A DNA stretch of 64,000 nt, taken from contig CP092879.1 of assembly GCA_030710605.1 (NCBI GenBank), forward strand, positions 25,621,241 to 25,685,240, given 5' to 3'. Shown here piece by piece: positions 21,283 to 33,186 of the stretch. The notes under the pieces were generated by a model that was not told the DNA's origin, did not search any database, and saw only the letters and a list, made by a program, of their open reading frames with translations. The translations under genes were made by a program, and so were the position numbers. Each line of letters starts with the position of its first letter. Position 1 is the stretch's first letter. This DNA comes from Cordylochernes scorpioides (taxonomy: Eukaryota > Arthropoda > Arachnida > Pseudoscorpiones > Chernetidae).

Positions 21283-21500
21283 GGCATCCCCTGACGGTGC
21301 AACTAAAGGTTGCTGATTGCTTGCGCCATCTGTAAGAATAAATATCAACTAATCGTTAATTTTTAATTATTCCAGAATTGTCTAGATACACTTTCTTGAT
21401 TGATCTAGAAAGGCTAACCACGTAGGCGTTTCTGGCTGTTGGCCCTTATCAACGTAGAATTTAGTTACATGATCAGGAGATGCAATTCTCTTAATTTATA
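21283..21500. repeat. K-family copy with decayed hammerhead
   Basis: It shows GCATCCCCTGACGGTGCAAC, GGTTGCTGATTGCTTGCGCC, then CTAGAAAGGCTAACCACGTA. At 21418-21458 (minus) the core is decayed to GTTGATAAGGGC followed by CAACAGCCAGAAACGC. Stem II still partly pairs. Confidence 0.5.
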
Positions 21501-22804
21501 TGAATATGTGATATGGGTTTTTAGCCATTTCCATTATGATTTACGTCGCGTATATGAAGAATATTTATTTTAAAATATGTGATAAATCGATAAAGGTCAA
21601 TGATAATTAGTCCATAAGCTGTCATCTTTTATTATAGGATGTTTTTATTGGTGTTGAAACAAACGTTTTGCTGCCTGGAGAACTTGTGAATATCTTCTAT
21701 GATTCGAATATTGTTGATCTTTGAACCATTTCAGCTCTACAGTCTTCATCATCTGACTGAAATATGTGCAGAATTAATGCTTTCAGAGGGAACAAACAAA
21801 TGTATGTCACATGGTGAAAATTTGAGGTTGCTATATGCGTGAACCGAGGTTGAAAGGTGAAGGGAAGATATTTTATTGTAAAAGTATTGGTAACATGATT
21901 GAATGAAGGCATTGTAATGAAGAACAATCTCATTTGATAACAGACTTTTAAGACTTACTATTTATTATTACTAAACCAAAATTTGTTCAAATATGTTTCG
22001 CTTTGAAAATTATTTTTTTTTTCAGAGAGAGAGAGAACTATCTCATAAACCACACAACAACAAATATCTTTTTAAGTTTAAAGAAAGAATAATTAGTTTT
22101 GATTTTCTGACGGTTTAGTGGTGAGAGATGTTTCAAATGCATGTTGGCGCCTTTGAAAATGGGGTTCAAATGATAGGAACAATGATATTTCACATATAGT
22201 ATATGGCTAACAACTATAGTACAAATAGGTTAAATATTGTAGCGTAATTACAGTTGGTTACTTTACCTAACTAGCGATGTGGACATGAGGCTACTTAATT
22301 AGTCAATATATCTGGTTTCCCTATATGTAAATATACTTAACCAAGTGAAAACTGAGAGAAAGAAGTAGATATCGGAGGTACAGCAGCGATATACACAGCG
22401 ATAACTCTGCTGTCCTAATAGTTCATGTCTGTTCGCTAACTTCTTTTCGCTGGTTTTCTTCTGTTCACTCTTCAGTCTAGAGGCATAGTCAGCGCAAAAT
22501 TGTTCTTCTAAAATGTAGCGGGCTTCCCAAATTCTAACTATATAAAAGCACTGGTCTCACAAAAGCTCAACAACTCTTATTTTATTTCCAACCACCATAT
22601 ATATACAATAAATTCACACACGTGACCAGGCACTCCTGGTCAAATATAATATAAACATATATACACAGAGTTATATTAAAAATAATAATAAAAAGCTAAT
22701 AATGTCCATTGCCTGCTTGAAAGCCATTTCTGATATTCCACCCTTCATTGCAGCCTATATAATCAGAATAGTCCAATACAGTATTAGAGCTCTAAGAAGC
22801 GCCC
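21501..22804. other. AT-rich non-coding region
   Basis: It contains a (GA)n run near 22023-22036. The segment from about 22240 (TGTAGCGTAATTACAG) to 22570 is slightly GC-richer and LTR-like in feel. I found neither a matching end nor a second copy, so I leave it unassigned. Confidence 0.35.
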
Positions 22805-22950
22805 TGGTAGATTAAGTTGGCCAAACCGATGGGAGGGTTGACCATCAGATCAGCCAAGCCCTCCCAATATTTTTCATTGCAGCAAGAACAGAATAAGTTT
22901 TTTTTTAATTTAAAAAGAAACATTCGTACTTTGATGATCCATTTCTTATA
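22805..22950 (+). repeat. SINE-like hairpin repeat, copy 4
   Basis: GGTAGATTAAGTTGGCCAAA leads into GGGAGGG, a diverged loop (TTGACCATCAGATCAGCCAA) and CCCTCCC. The loop has diverged while both stem arms are perfectly kept, which suggests structure matters. Confidence 0.55.
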
Positions 22951-23419
22951 TAAATTGACCTATTTATATCGAAAGTTGGTACTAGCTATCATGTAATGTT
23001 CAATCGGTTACACAATCAATAAATTCTACCATTTCACCACACTATGAACCTTCTTTTATTGTTTCAATATAATATTTTCCTCCCAATTATACATGCTTTT
23101 CTCTCCTTTATGTGGCGCCATCTATGAATCAATTTCAACACCATTTTTATCTGAACTAGTCTTTAACATATTTTGCCTTAATATACATACAATTTTAATT
23201 CAAATGATAATATGTTAGAATGATTCTCACACAAAATTATTTATATTTTTGTAAATAGAATATTCATAACTAATATTATATTGCAGTAAAACTCCGTTTA
23301 TTATTAATTGCATCGATAAATATGCGCCTAATTAATAATTAAATTGATAGAATAATCACAAATTTGCAACTTATTTGGTTTATTCATTGCAATATTCAGA
23401 TTATTTCGAATATACACAA

Positions 23420-23705
23420 AAAAAACGGAATCTTATAAATGGGATTCGAAGGATGTCCTGAGGCAATAAATTCCACTCTTACAAAAGAACAAATATCAGT
23501 TCGAGGTTGTGTGTGGGGTTCTGGTAGGGACTGAGATGCACCAATCTGACTCCCTAAGACATCTCATACCTGTTCGATTGGATTATGATCAGGAGATGAT
23601 GCTGAACAATCCGTCATCTGAAAATCCCACTCTCGAAGAAATCATTGGCTAACACATTTCCCTCTTTTAGCGAGAATTTTCATCTATAAAAATGAACTGG
23701 GCTTA
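23420..23705 (-). pseudogene. Tc1-like transposase C-terminal relic
   Basis: On the minus strand, two frames give EGNVLANDFFESGIF and then SSPDHNPIEQV, D-V-L-G-S-Q-I-G and a tail around EFIASGHPSNP. The SPDhNPIE(hvW) motif surrounds the third catalytic residue of Tc1-type transposases. An in-frame stop replaces the Trp codon. The N-terminal two-thirds are not recognisable. It is a dead fragment. Confidence 0.65.
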
Positions 23706-23727
23706 ATGAAATAAGTTTATTCTCTAG

Positions 23728-23800
23728 TGTGTAAACCCTATTTATTTATTTGGATTTGGTCTTATTACCTTGTGTTTATAATCTATAATCCAAATTATGT
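23728..23800 (+). repeat. Short dispersed repeat
   Basis: It shares TTTATTTGGATTTGGTCTTA and ATAATCTATAATCCAAATT with 16885-16962, and inverted with 4200-4290. Confidence 0.4.
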
Positions 23801-24125
23801 GTATGCCTTTTTCTATTCTAAAGAGTTAAAGTGACACTAATCTATCGGTTCAGTATTTTCTGATATTTTTGTGAAGCTTAATCCATGATTTTCAGAATTC
23901 TGAAATTGTTCTGAATTTCTTTTAGATTATTTCGATCGTGAATAGATAGAGGTCGAACTCTTTTCTACATGTACAGACATGTGGGGCACTCACAGTAAAA
24001 TCATTCGCTAACTTACGTGTATATACTAGAATTTATAATAATTTGCAAAATGAATCGATTGTCTATCAATAAATTAATTTCTCATTCTACAGCGTAATCT
24101 AGTTAGATCTATTTTCCATCACTAG

Positions 24126-24205
24126 CAGCTTGGTAGATCAAATTGGCGAAAAGCTGGGAGATTTCAACGCTGATGATCCAAGCCCTCTGAAATTTCTCTA
24201 TATTT
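24126..24205 (+). repeat. SINE-like hairpin repeat, copy 5 (decayed)
   Basis: GGTAGATCAAATTGGCGAAA, GCTGGGAG, ACGCTGATGATCCAAGCCCT keep the family order but the stem arms are damaged. Confidence 0.45.
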
Positions 24206-24465
24206 GGAAAAGATGTTTCAAAAATATTATTTTCGCTCAATTAGCTCTATTTTCTCGATGATATTGACCTTTTTAGTAGGATTATCTTCAGACATGTGAA
24301 TATAATGCTATGAAAATATTCTTCCACTGGGAAAACTCTATTTAATTGATATTTATATTAAGGAAATATTTACAATCGTTATTTTCGTTTACATTAAATT
24401 ATTTAGTTATATCGGAGAAAGTTTCTAAATTTACTACAAGTATCAAATTATTTTGTTATGAAAAA

Positions 24466-24640
24466 AGCATCTCCTTATCGTGCAACTGAAAGTTGCTGAT
24501 GGCTTGCGCCATCTATCGAAATAAATAAAATATATTCTTGTTGATTTTTAATTATTTCATAATTGGCCAAATACCCATTCTTGATTAATCAAGATAGCTG
24601 GCGCAAGCCAGTTGCACGATAAGGAGATGCCTTTTTTATA
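24466..24640. repeat. K-family fold-back, core deleted
   Basis: The left arm GCATCTCCTTATCGTGCAAC (24468 on) with GGCTTGCGCC is mirrored by GCGCAAGCCAGTTGCACGAT then AAGGAGATGC (24600-24630). The inside still holds CATTCTTGATTAATCAAGA, but the hammerhead core is missing. Compare the complete element at 41775-42320. Confidence 0.6.
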
Positions 24641-24840
24641 ATTTATGGACCTTATCCCAGTACAATATCACACATTTGTACTATTTTTTCACAAATTATT
24701 TTGTGTTCATTCATAAATATTCACTCTTCTGCCATTAATTGTTGAAGACCTGTTGACTTTATTTGGACCTTTTAAAGAAAATAATTACAATAATATTAAT
24801 CAAAAATTATCTTTTTGATTTACAAAAGAGAGAACAAAAT

Positions 24841-24915
24841 AAAAGAGAAACCTATAGTAAACAAAGAGAAACCTATAGTAAACAAAGAGAAACCTATAGT
24901 AAACAAAGAAAAACT
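24841..24915 (+). repeat. 21-bp minisatellite, about 3.5 units
   Basis: The unit AGAGAAACCTATAGTAAACA repeats in tandem with a 21-bp period and a decayed last unit. 21 bp keeps the reading frame, so the 24763-24990 open frame is a by-product. Confidence 0.7.
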
Positions 24916-25815
24916 TATCTTCTTACAGTTAGCGCCTATTTTCTTGTGATCATATACACATATACTCTGTGGGAACAATTAATTAATTGAACTTAAAATA
25001 TATATAAAACAAGACATATTTTTTGTTGAAAGTTCAGCACTAGCTTGTGTGGGCCTATCTAATAAAACTTTGCTTTAAACCACAAATAACTTTATATACT
25101 CTGTAAACTTGGCCTTATTCAAACCTTCTGAAAGTTTTAATAAGAATTCTTCTTTAATCTTCCCTTATTATATATAATGATGTCTTCACATTGTTGTGTT
25201 CTAAAGTTAAAATTTTTGTGCTATCAGTTCTTGATATTTTCTCAAAGACAAGGATTTCACAACAAAGTAGTTTATTTTAAATATCGGTTCAATATACCTC
25301 ACATGTGTTCTCTTTAATGTTTCATTATTTTTACTTTAAATATATCTATTATAAATTGAGAGGAATTCGAGAGGATGAGAGAGATGTGTATATTTTAGGT
25401 GTAACTGGGCTTATGAATTTTTGCAAAAAGATTATTTTATGAATTTCGTCCATTTTCCTCTCTGGAAAGGTATAGCTTCATTATAAGTGTCACTTTATGT
25501 CGGGTTGTGATAATCTAGGATCTGAACAACAAGGATTTATTATTATATCTCGGAAACCAAGCAACATTAAAAAATAATGAATTTTTGAGAATTAATTTAG
25601 CTTATACCTTTATTGTTGCATAAATATTAATGGGCCCTCCATTTATTCAAATTAATCTCTAAATTTTGAATTGTGTTGTGGCTCATTTTTTATCTCATCA
25701 CTAGTAAAGGTTTTAACTAGGGTGATGCACTGTGCATAGTTCCGATGTACAATTAAAGGGTTAAGTACCTCTTTTGGTACATGAATATATCATCTTCCCG
25801 CAACTTTATGTTGTA
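24916..25815. other. AT-rich non-coding region
   Basis: Nothing is supportable up to the Helitron start. Confidence 0.4.
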
Positions 25816-26536
25816 TCTATATATATATATATATATATATAATTGAATGTCTGTCTGTCTGTACTCTATAGATTCAAAAAACCATACATCCAATCGCCGT
25901 GAAATTTTGGGATATTATTAGGTATATCCCCGGGAAGGGTTTTGAAAAATAATTTCTTGAATATCTTGAATATCCTTAGAGTTATTTGCAGATTTGTAGA
26001 TTTAACTCGAAATCAGCGCCCCCATTGCGATGATGATAGCAAGTTTTTTTATCTTTAAGTTTTATTATCACTAAGTTTATTATCTTAAAGATTATTTATC
26101 AAAGGTAAGATTTTCTACCTATTAATTGCGCAAAAGTCAAAGTTAGTTTTATCATTTATCTACAGCATATATATTGGGGAGAATAGATAAAATGATGATT
26201 TTGTAATGTAGAAAATTAGGAAAGACAAAATTCAGGATGACACGACAATTTATTTGAGACAAGAATAATGATACAATTCCAAGGCAAGATACTATTCCTT
26301 TAACTTCCAATTACCGAGGGAACCAATTAATATTGATTTTATTCAACTTATCAAGTATTTTTCAAGGGACCGGGAAAAATGTTCACTTTATCGAGAGATT
26401 CAAATTTACGAGTTTCAAATTATCAAAATATATCTATTATTTTTTAAATAAGTTTATAGAGAATTGTTCTAACAAATGTTCGTTAGACAAACCTTTACTC
26501 GGGTAAAAACCGGGCGAAGCCGGGTACATCCGCTAG
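25816..26536 (+). mobile_element. Non-autonomous Helitron, copy 1
   Basis: The element starts TC after A (25815) and ends with the hairpin CCGGGCGAAGCCGGG followed by CTAG and a T (26537). This is the A|TC...CTRR|T Helitron arrangement. It has an AT repeat and TGTCTGTCTGTCTG near the 5' end. It has no Rep/helicase gene. The inside contains a pogo-like block and a GATGACACGACAATTTATTT segment, both also found elsewhere in the window. Confidence 0.75.
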
Positions 26537-27249
26537 TATATATATAAAAATGAATGTATGTGTGTGTGTGTCTGTCCTTTATGCCTGACCAAACCACTCA
26601 TTGGAACGCCATGAAACTTTGGGAAGTTATTTAGTATAGTACTGGGAAGGTTTCTGAAAAATAATATCTTGAATATCTTGAATATCCTTAGAGTTATTTG
26701 CAGATTTGTAGATTTAACTCGCAAGCAGCGCCACCATTGCGACGATGATAACAAGTTTTTTATCTATAAGTTTTATTATCACTAAGTTTATTAACTTAAA
26801 GATTATTTATCAAAAGTAAGATTTTCTACCTACTAATTACGTACAAGTCAAAGTTAGTTTTATCATTTATCTACAATATATATATATTGGGAGAATAGAT
26901 AAAATGATGATTTTGTAATGTAGAAAATTAGGAAAGACAAAATTCAAGATGACACGGCAATTTATTTGAGACAAGAATAATGATACAATTCCAAGGCAAG
27001 ATACTATTCCTTTAACTTCCAATTACCGAGGGAACCAATTAATATCGATTTTATTCAACTTATCGAGTATTTTTCAAGGGACCGGGAAAAAATGTTCACT
27101 TAATCGAGAGATTCAAATTTACGAGTTTCAAATTATCAAAATATATCTATTAGTTTTTTAATAATTTTATAGAGAATTGTTCTAACAAATGTTCGTTAGA
27201 CAAACCTTTACTCGGGTAAAACCCGGGCGAAGCCGGGTACATCCGCTAG
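26537..27249 (+). mobile_element. Non-autonomous Helitron, copy 2, abutting copy 1
   Basis: It begins directly after the CTAG of copy 1 and repeats the whole internal sequence, ending again with the CCCGGGCGAAGCCGGG hairpin and CTAG at 27246-27249 before T. The two copies differ at many scattered positions. The 5' TC is not visible, so it is slightly truncated or was formed by end-to-end insertion. The minus frame at 26533-26754 is not a gene. Confidence 0.72.
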
Positions 27250-27988
27250 TTAATATATATATGCAAAGTTTTTTCCTCGGTACTAAAAATTCGTCAATTT
27301 TTTAAGTGTTAGGATGAAAAGAGGCATTGTGTTATTAGCAATTTTTAGTCGTCTTTCCTATCAAATAATAACAAACATTTGTGTTTGTCGAGTGAGGCTA
27401 AGAAAGTAGCTTCTACATACCGTCTCGGGCGCGAAAACAAGTAACTGATCGCCTGCAACCCCGTACACAATTCATTACTCATACTCATGCTGGCTTCTGC
27501 GCAGATTGCGGGTTACTAGCTCACCAGCGATGGCAATGGTCTCGCATGAAAATATACCTTTGTAAAAATTATAGAAAGACTCCAGAACGATCACTATCTC
27601 TATCTCGAAAATTTTCTCAAAATAAATAAATGCTCTTTACACAACTAGAGAGTATGCTATATATATTTACATATATATAATATTCAAATAAGTGTTTAAA
27701 AGGTATATTTTAGAATATATTCACAAGTATATATATATTCAATGTATGTTCAATTGATTCAATTTTTAAATTAAAAATTTCCAAATTAACTGAAATATTA
27801 TAAAAAGAGATAACCAATAAATTTATAATAAATAATAAAATAAGTGATATATTTAAATAAATTCATTATTTCTTTTTCTTTCAGTTCCAGAAAAGCGCAT
27901 TTCTTTTTAAATGGATTTTTTCCAAGGTGTAAGAAAATGTAAATATTCTATGAACAAATCACTTATATAAAGCAAATGAATTTAACTT
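27250..27988. other. AT-rich non-coding region
   Basis: There is no gene. Short AT microsatellites occur near 27660-27740. Confidence 0.4.
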
Positions 27989-29684
27989 TGTTGGGGCACG
28001 TTTTTGTAACCATACCCCAACAGAAGGCGTATGTATAATCAAATCAAATGGATACATGGCTTCCCTCCCACATAGACTTACAGACCATTTTTTTGCCCAG
28101 AAACTTAGACACTTGGTGACACCAGACTTCCATGCTGAAAGCTGATGCCTGGTAAAGAAGAAGACATCCAGAGACATCCGAGCTGGAAACTGTTGTTTCA
28201 TATGTACATATATTCCCCTCACCAAAAATTTAGGTAAAGGTGACCAAAAAAAAAAAAAAGGGAGAAAAATGGAGAAGGAAGATCTCTAAAGACTGAAACT
28301 TATAAAATATCCTTCCAGAGAAAGGAAAGCATCACATTACAGTCCAGGTAAAAAGGGCCTGGGTCAATTTTAGCCAAGACGGGGGGGCGATATATATACC
28401 ATCCCGAGAAAAAGGGAGGATTGTATTTCAACCCATGTGGAAGGACAGAGGGAGGGAGTCTGAAATCTTACACTACCGCAGGGGTTGTTTCTCTCTTTAG
28501 ATTTTTTTTTGTTTTGGTAATACTATATGTTCTATTTTGAAGGGGAGAGGCCTGGGGCGTCTATGAAATTGATACTGGAGCCGTTGGCCATTTTGATTGG
28601 TGTTTCTTTCGGCGAATGAAAATGGAGAATGAGATGATATAAAAGAAGGTTCTTTGCCAAAAGGCGGGAGATTATTCGATCGGAGTCGCTCAGTGAGAAG
28701 GACGATTCTTAGACGGGCCTGAGACGTAGAGGAGACCAGACCTTGCTGCCGCTTTCGAGAGAAGGTAAGCCCCTTGCCATTATGGCTTAGCCCCCCCCTT
28801 TTTTTTTTATTTTTCGAACAGAAGCTAATCTATTTAGATTCTGAATGGGCCCTAAAGGGCTTTAAGTGACTTAAAAGGAGTGTTAGGGTTCGTATATTTT
28901 GTCCCGCTAGAATAGATGGAGATCTAGGTTTTCCCCCCTTTTTTGTGTAGTAGCCAACCTAGATTTCGCATGGGCCTTAAGGGGCTATAAAGTAACTTCA
29001 GGTCACCTCTATCTAAATTTTACTATGTAAATAGCATATCTCGTCAGTATAGACATGTTCCCAAATTTTAAGATATTTAAATAAATATCTAGAGAAATTT
29101 TCTTGTGTTCTCTGTTACCTATTTCATACATAATTTGCTTTATGGTGATATTCCAACTGTTTAAATGAAATGTTGTATGTTTATTACCTATTTGAAGGGA
29201 ATGTTACTAATAATCAAGTCTCCCATAAATTACCGGCCACATACATTGCCGCGAGTGTCTGTGTTTCAGTGTTTTATAGATTGCCCAATTTAATAACGAT
29301 TTCATGGGTTGTCTGATAATATTGTATAATAGTGTCGCGACTGTTTCCATCTTTAGACCATTGTTCTGACAATATTATATGCTCGATCCTTGCTTTAGCT
29401 CAACTCTTAATCAATTACAGAGTTTTTCCCCCTTTTCTTTTTTATTTATTTTATTTATCCTGTTTGCATAAATTGCATTACATGTGATGATGTAAAGACA
29501 TATGCCGATAGTGCATCACTGACAGCTGTGCTGCTATTATACAACATTAAGGTCTTGCTGTGGGTTATATACATGGGGTTGTTGTCCTAAATTGCTATAT
29601 ATATATATACTTAAGTAAGGAAATTTTAATAAGATACATCGTGTATCCTCCCTTTTCATCTATCCAAAACCGGAGAACCCATCA
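27989..29684 (+). repeat. Long LTR, left arm of palindrome
   Basis: It starts TGTTGGGG and ends ATCA next to the PBS. TATAAAA at 28638-28644 with a GC-richer stretch downstream (CGGAGTCGCTCAGTGAGAAG) is a plausible promoter and start of R. AATAAA lies near 29078. A (TA) run is near 29599. No protein domain is present. Confidence 0.75.
28638..28644 (+). promoter_or_regulatory. LTR TATA box
   Basis: TATAAAA lies mid-LTR, about 40 bp before the GC-richer tract that probably starts the transcript. It is mirrored at 30745-30751 on the minus strand. Confidence 0.5.
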
Positions 29685-29685
29685 A

Positions 29686-29703
29686 TGGCGCCCAACGTGG
29701 GGC
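29686..29703 (+). promoter_or_regulatory. Primer-binding site at the palindrome centre
   Basis: TGGCGCCCAACGTGGGGC fits the 3' end of a tRNA-Lys isoacceptor, a primer used by several LTR retroelements. The second LTR begins a few bases later in reverse orientation. Confidence 0.65.
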
Positions 29704-29708
29704 GCCAT

Positions 29709-31403
29709 TGATGTGTTCCCCTGGTTTGGATAGTTGAAAAGGGAGGATACACGATGTATCTTATTAAAAGTTTCCTTACTTAGGTATATATATATATAGC
29801 AATTTAGGCCAACAACCCCATGTATATAACCCACAGCAAGACCTTAATGTTGTATAATAGCAGCACAGCTGTCAGTGATGCACTATCGGCATATGTCTTT
29901 ACATCATCACATGTAATGCAATTTATGCAAACAGGATAAATAAAATAAATAAAAAAGAAAAGGGGGGAAAAACTCTGTAATTGATTAAGAGTTGAGCTAA
30001 AGCAAGGATCGAGCATATAATATTGTCAGAACAATGGTCTAAAGATGGAAACAGCCGCGACACTATTATACAATATTATCAGACAACCCATGAAATCGTT
30101 ATTAAATTGGGCAATCTATAAAACACTGAAACACAGACACTCGCGGCAATGTATGTGGCCGGTAATTTATGGGAGACTTGATTATTAGTAACATTCCCTT
30201 CAAATAGGTAATAAACATACAACATTTCATTTAAACAGTTGGAATATCACCATAAAGCAAATTATGTATGAAATAGGTAACAGAGAACACAAGAAAATTT
30301 CTCTAGATATTTATTTAAATATCTTAAAATTTGGGAACATGTCTATACTGACGAGATATGCTATTTACATAGTAAAATTTAGATAGAGGTGACCTGAAGT
30401 TACTTTATAGCCCTTTAAGGCCCATGCGAAATCTAGGTTGGCTACTACACAAAAAGGGGGGGAAACCTAGATCTCCATCTATTCTAGCGGGACAAAATAT
30501 ACGAACCCTAACACTCCTTTTAAGTCACTTAAAGCCCTTTAGGGCCCATTCAGAATCTAAATAGATTAGCTTCTGTTCGAAAAATAAAAAAAAAGGGGGG
30601 GGCTAAGCCATAATGGCAAGGGGCTTACCTTCTCTCGAAAGCGGCGGCAAGGTCTGGTCTCCTCTACGTCTCAGGCCCGTCTAAAAATCGTCCTTCTCAC
30701 TGAGCGACTCCGATCGAAATCCCGCCTTTTGGCAAAGAACCTTCTTTTATATCATCTCATTCTCCATTTTCATTCGCCGAAAGAAACACCAATCAAAATG
30801 GCCAACGGCTCCAGTATCAATTTCATAGACGCCCCAGGCCTCTCCCCTTCAAAATAGAACATATAGTATTACCAAAACAAAAAAATCTAAAGAGAAAAAC
30901 AACCCCTGCGGTAGTGTAAGATTTCAGACTCCAGCCTCCCGTCTTTCCACATGGGTTGAAATACAACCCTCCCTTTTTCTCGGGATGGTATATATATCGC
31001 CCCCCCGTCTTGGCTAAAATTGACCCAGGCCCTTTTTACCTGGACTGTAATGTGATGCTTTCCTTTCTCTGGAAGGATATTTTATAAGTTTCAGTCTTTA
31101 GAGATCTTCCTTCTCCATTTTTCTCCTTTTTTTTTTTTTTTTTCTGGTCACCTTTACCTAAATTTTTGGTGAGGGGAATATATGTACATATGAAACAACA
31201 GTTTCCAGCTCGGATGTCTCTGGATGTCTTCTTCTTTACCAGGCATCAGCTTTCAGCATGGAAGTCTGGTGTCACCAAGTGTCTAAGTTTCTGGGCAAAA
31301 AAAATGGTCTGTAAGTCTATGTGGGAGGGAAGCCATGTATCCATTTGATTTGATTATACATACGCCTTCTGTTGGGGTATGGTTACAAAAACGTGCCCCA
31401 ACA
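29709..31403 (-). repeat. Long LTR, right arm of palindrome
   Basis: This is the reverse-orientation copy of the left arm, ending CCCCAACA at 31403. It differs from the left arm by scattered substitutions and small indels, for example in the homopolymer stretches near 30480, 30590 and 31130. Confidence 0.75.
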
Positions 31404-32759
31404 ATCTGCCTGAAATAATTAAATATAAAGTGGAATGGAATTAAATAATATTCTTGATTTCACGTATAAATTTGATAAAAATATAATTTGAAATATTCAA
31501 TTAAGATTCTTTATACCAAGATGCAAAGATTGTTCTTGTTAATAAAAATCTTCAATTTGATTATTTTGCCACTCGATAAAATCGTTCAATTTTTCAACAC
31601 TTGTGTTCTGGCATCCATAATCATTTTTAATTAAATTTAAAATTGAACTTGGTGAAATTCTAATTACATTAAGACTTGAGAGGGTTTATACAGAAATATA
31701 ATAAAATGCTAAGCATCATTAAAAAAAGGTTTTTCTTTCAAAATCATAAAGTCACATCTCTCTGTTATAGAAAATATTACTTAGCGTTAAAAATAAATAT
31801 AATTTATCAAAGTTTCGGAGTGCTATTTTTGTATATTAATTTTATTTGAAAGCAACAATGGATATATTTAGATTATAATTTCGATCTACAAATATAAAAA
31901 AATTAAGAGAAAATGTTCTTATATTTTGAGTATACCCAATTTCCTTATGCAATATAATTTTGTTAGTAGAATGACAACCGACATAAAGTTGTAATTTGTA
32001 GAATAAAAATAAATGATTATTTGATAATAATTTTGAAGCAAACGGAAATCACCGTGTGAAATATACATTTCTAATAAAGCAAACAGCTTTAAAAACCTGA
32101 ATATAAGTGAAATTATTGATACCTAGTGAAATAATATTCATTTTCTAAATATATATCTTAAATGAGAAATTGAAACTATTTCAGACGCGTGTGTCATAGA
32201 TAGATCTCATGATTTGTTCAGGAACCTAGGAACTACCATTAACTCTATCTAAAACGACCTACTCTTTCCTTAGGTAGCAGTAATTATCCCTGTACACAGT
32301 TCTGAGAATGTTGCACCCTACAACACCATCACCCCACTTTCATTCCCCCCTCACCAATTGTTTTATATACTATCCATTTGTTTTCCATTCTGTTCATTTA
32401 TTATTTCAATAAAACATGCTTTCCTACCTTACTTCCCTTTTTTATTCAATCTCTAAGCAAAATCTTGCCTCATATTTGTTTTATCTAGAACTCTTCTATT
32501 CTTAGTACCTCACAACTTAGTTTCAATATCCAATTGTACATCTAAATAAATTAACCCTACAAGAATCTGTCAAATAAGTTACAGTAAGACATTCTAGAGT
32601 CAAGCCATTTCTAAAACTTCGATATAGTTGAGATGGCCGGACATAAACACATAATATAAATAAAAATACCTACTGAATTCAATATGTACCATACTTCAAA
32701 CAATAAAAGTATTTGATGGGGATGACATTCAGGTATAACCTTCACTTCACTGACAAGGG
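31404..32759. other. AT-rich non-coding region
   Basis: I see no gene, RNA or repeat that I can support over this 1.3 kb. Confidence 0.4.
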
Positions 32760-32794
32760 AAAACAGCCTGAAACAGGTACACGGTTAGGTCTTC

Positions 32795-33046
32795 TTGTTT
32801 TATCAAGAATACCTTAAAGATAATCAAGTGTCATTGAATTCTAAAAACTTTAAGTGTACATTGTGTAATAGCAAATTTAGCCAGGCCTTTCCACACTATA
32901 CGTTTTATTGTCCTGCACTAAAGGAGGAGAGAGGAATAATTCTTAAAAATATTGGCTATGAAAATAATTCACCATATGCAATTTCGGCAAAAGTAGTAAG
33001 TTGGCTTCTCACAAATTCTGGAAAACAGCATAGTCAATGGAGGTAA
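32795..33046 (+). pseudogene. LINE ORF2 C-terminal relic
   Basis: The 83-codon frame contains CTLCNSKFSQAFPHYTFYCP. This is the CxxC...H...CP pattern near the C-terminus of many jockey/R1/I-type ORF2 proteins. No RT lies upstream. It ends before the SINE at 33187. It is a 5'-truncated non-LTR retrotransposon, and a different family from the LINE at 33537. Confidence 0.55.
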
Positions 33047-33186
33047 CACAGATGATGGATCCAACTTGATGAAAGGTCGATGTTACTCCCCACTTTCTGT
33101 AGATAACTGTTATGTTTCTCCTTCTGTTTACCCATCTGCGAAAATCTTTTTTTTTTCTTATCCTTAGTACACGTGGTACAGGCCAT

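Larger units (their letters stand above)
27989..31403. mobile_element. Inverted LTR dimer joined at a primer-binding site (3.4-kb palindrome)
   Basis: Two LTRs of about 1.7 kb (27989-29684 plus, 29709-31403 minus) face each other. Their outer ends both begin TGTTGGGGCACG. The centre, 29686-29708, reads TGGCGCCCAACGTG then GGGCGCCA. TGGCGCCCAACGTGGGGC is the form of an LTR-retroelement primer-binding site matching a tRNA-Lys 3' end. Each arm thus runs LTR then PBS. There is no gag, pol or env in the spacer and no clear target duplication outside. Scattered differences between the arms argue against a simple fold-back read error but do not exclude it. Confidence 0.8.

Noticed and set aside
22240..22570. 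Possible solo LTR starting TGTAGCG
   Set aside because: I found no matching CA end, no flanking duplication and no second copy.
24841..24915. CRISPR-like short repeats
   Set aside because: The repeats are directly tandem without spacers and the context is a eukaryotic repeat region. It is a minisatellite.
27959..28225. 88-codon minus-strand frame at the end of the long LTR, repeated at 31166-31348
   Set aside because: It lies within LTR sequence and is present twice only because the LTR is. One copy is disrupted and no family is recognised.
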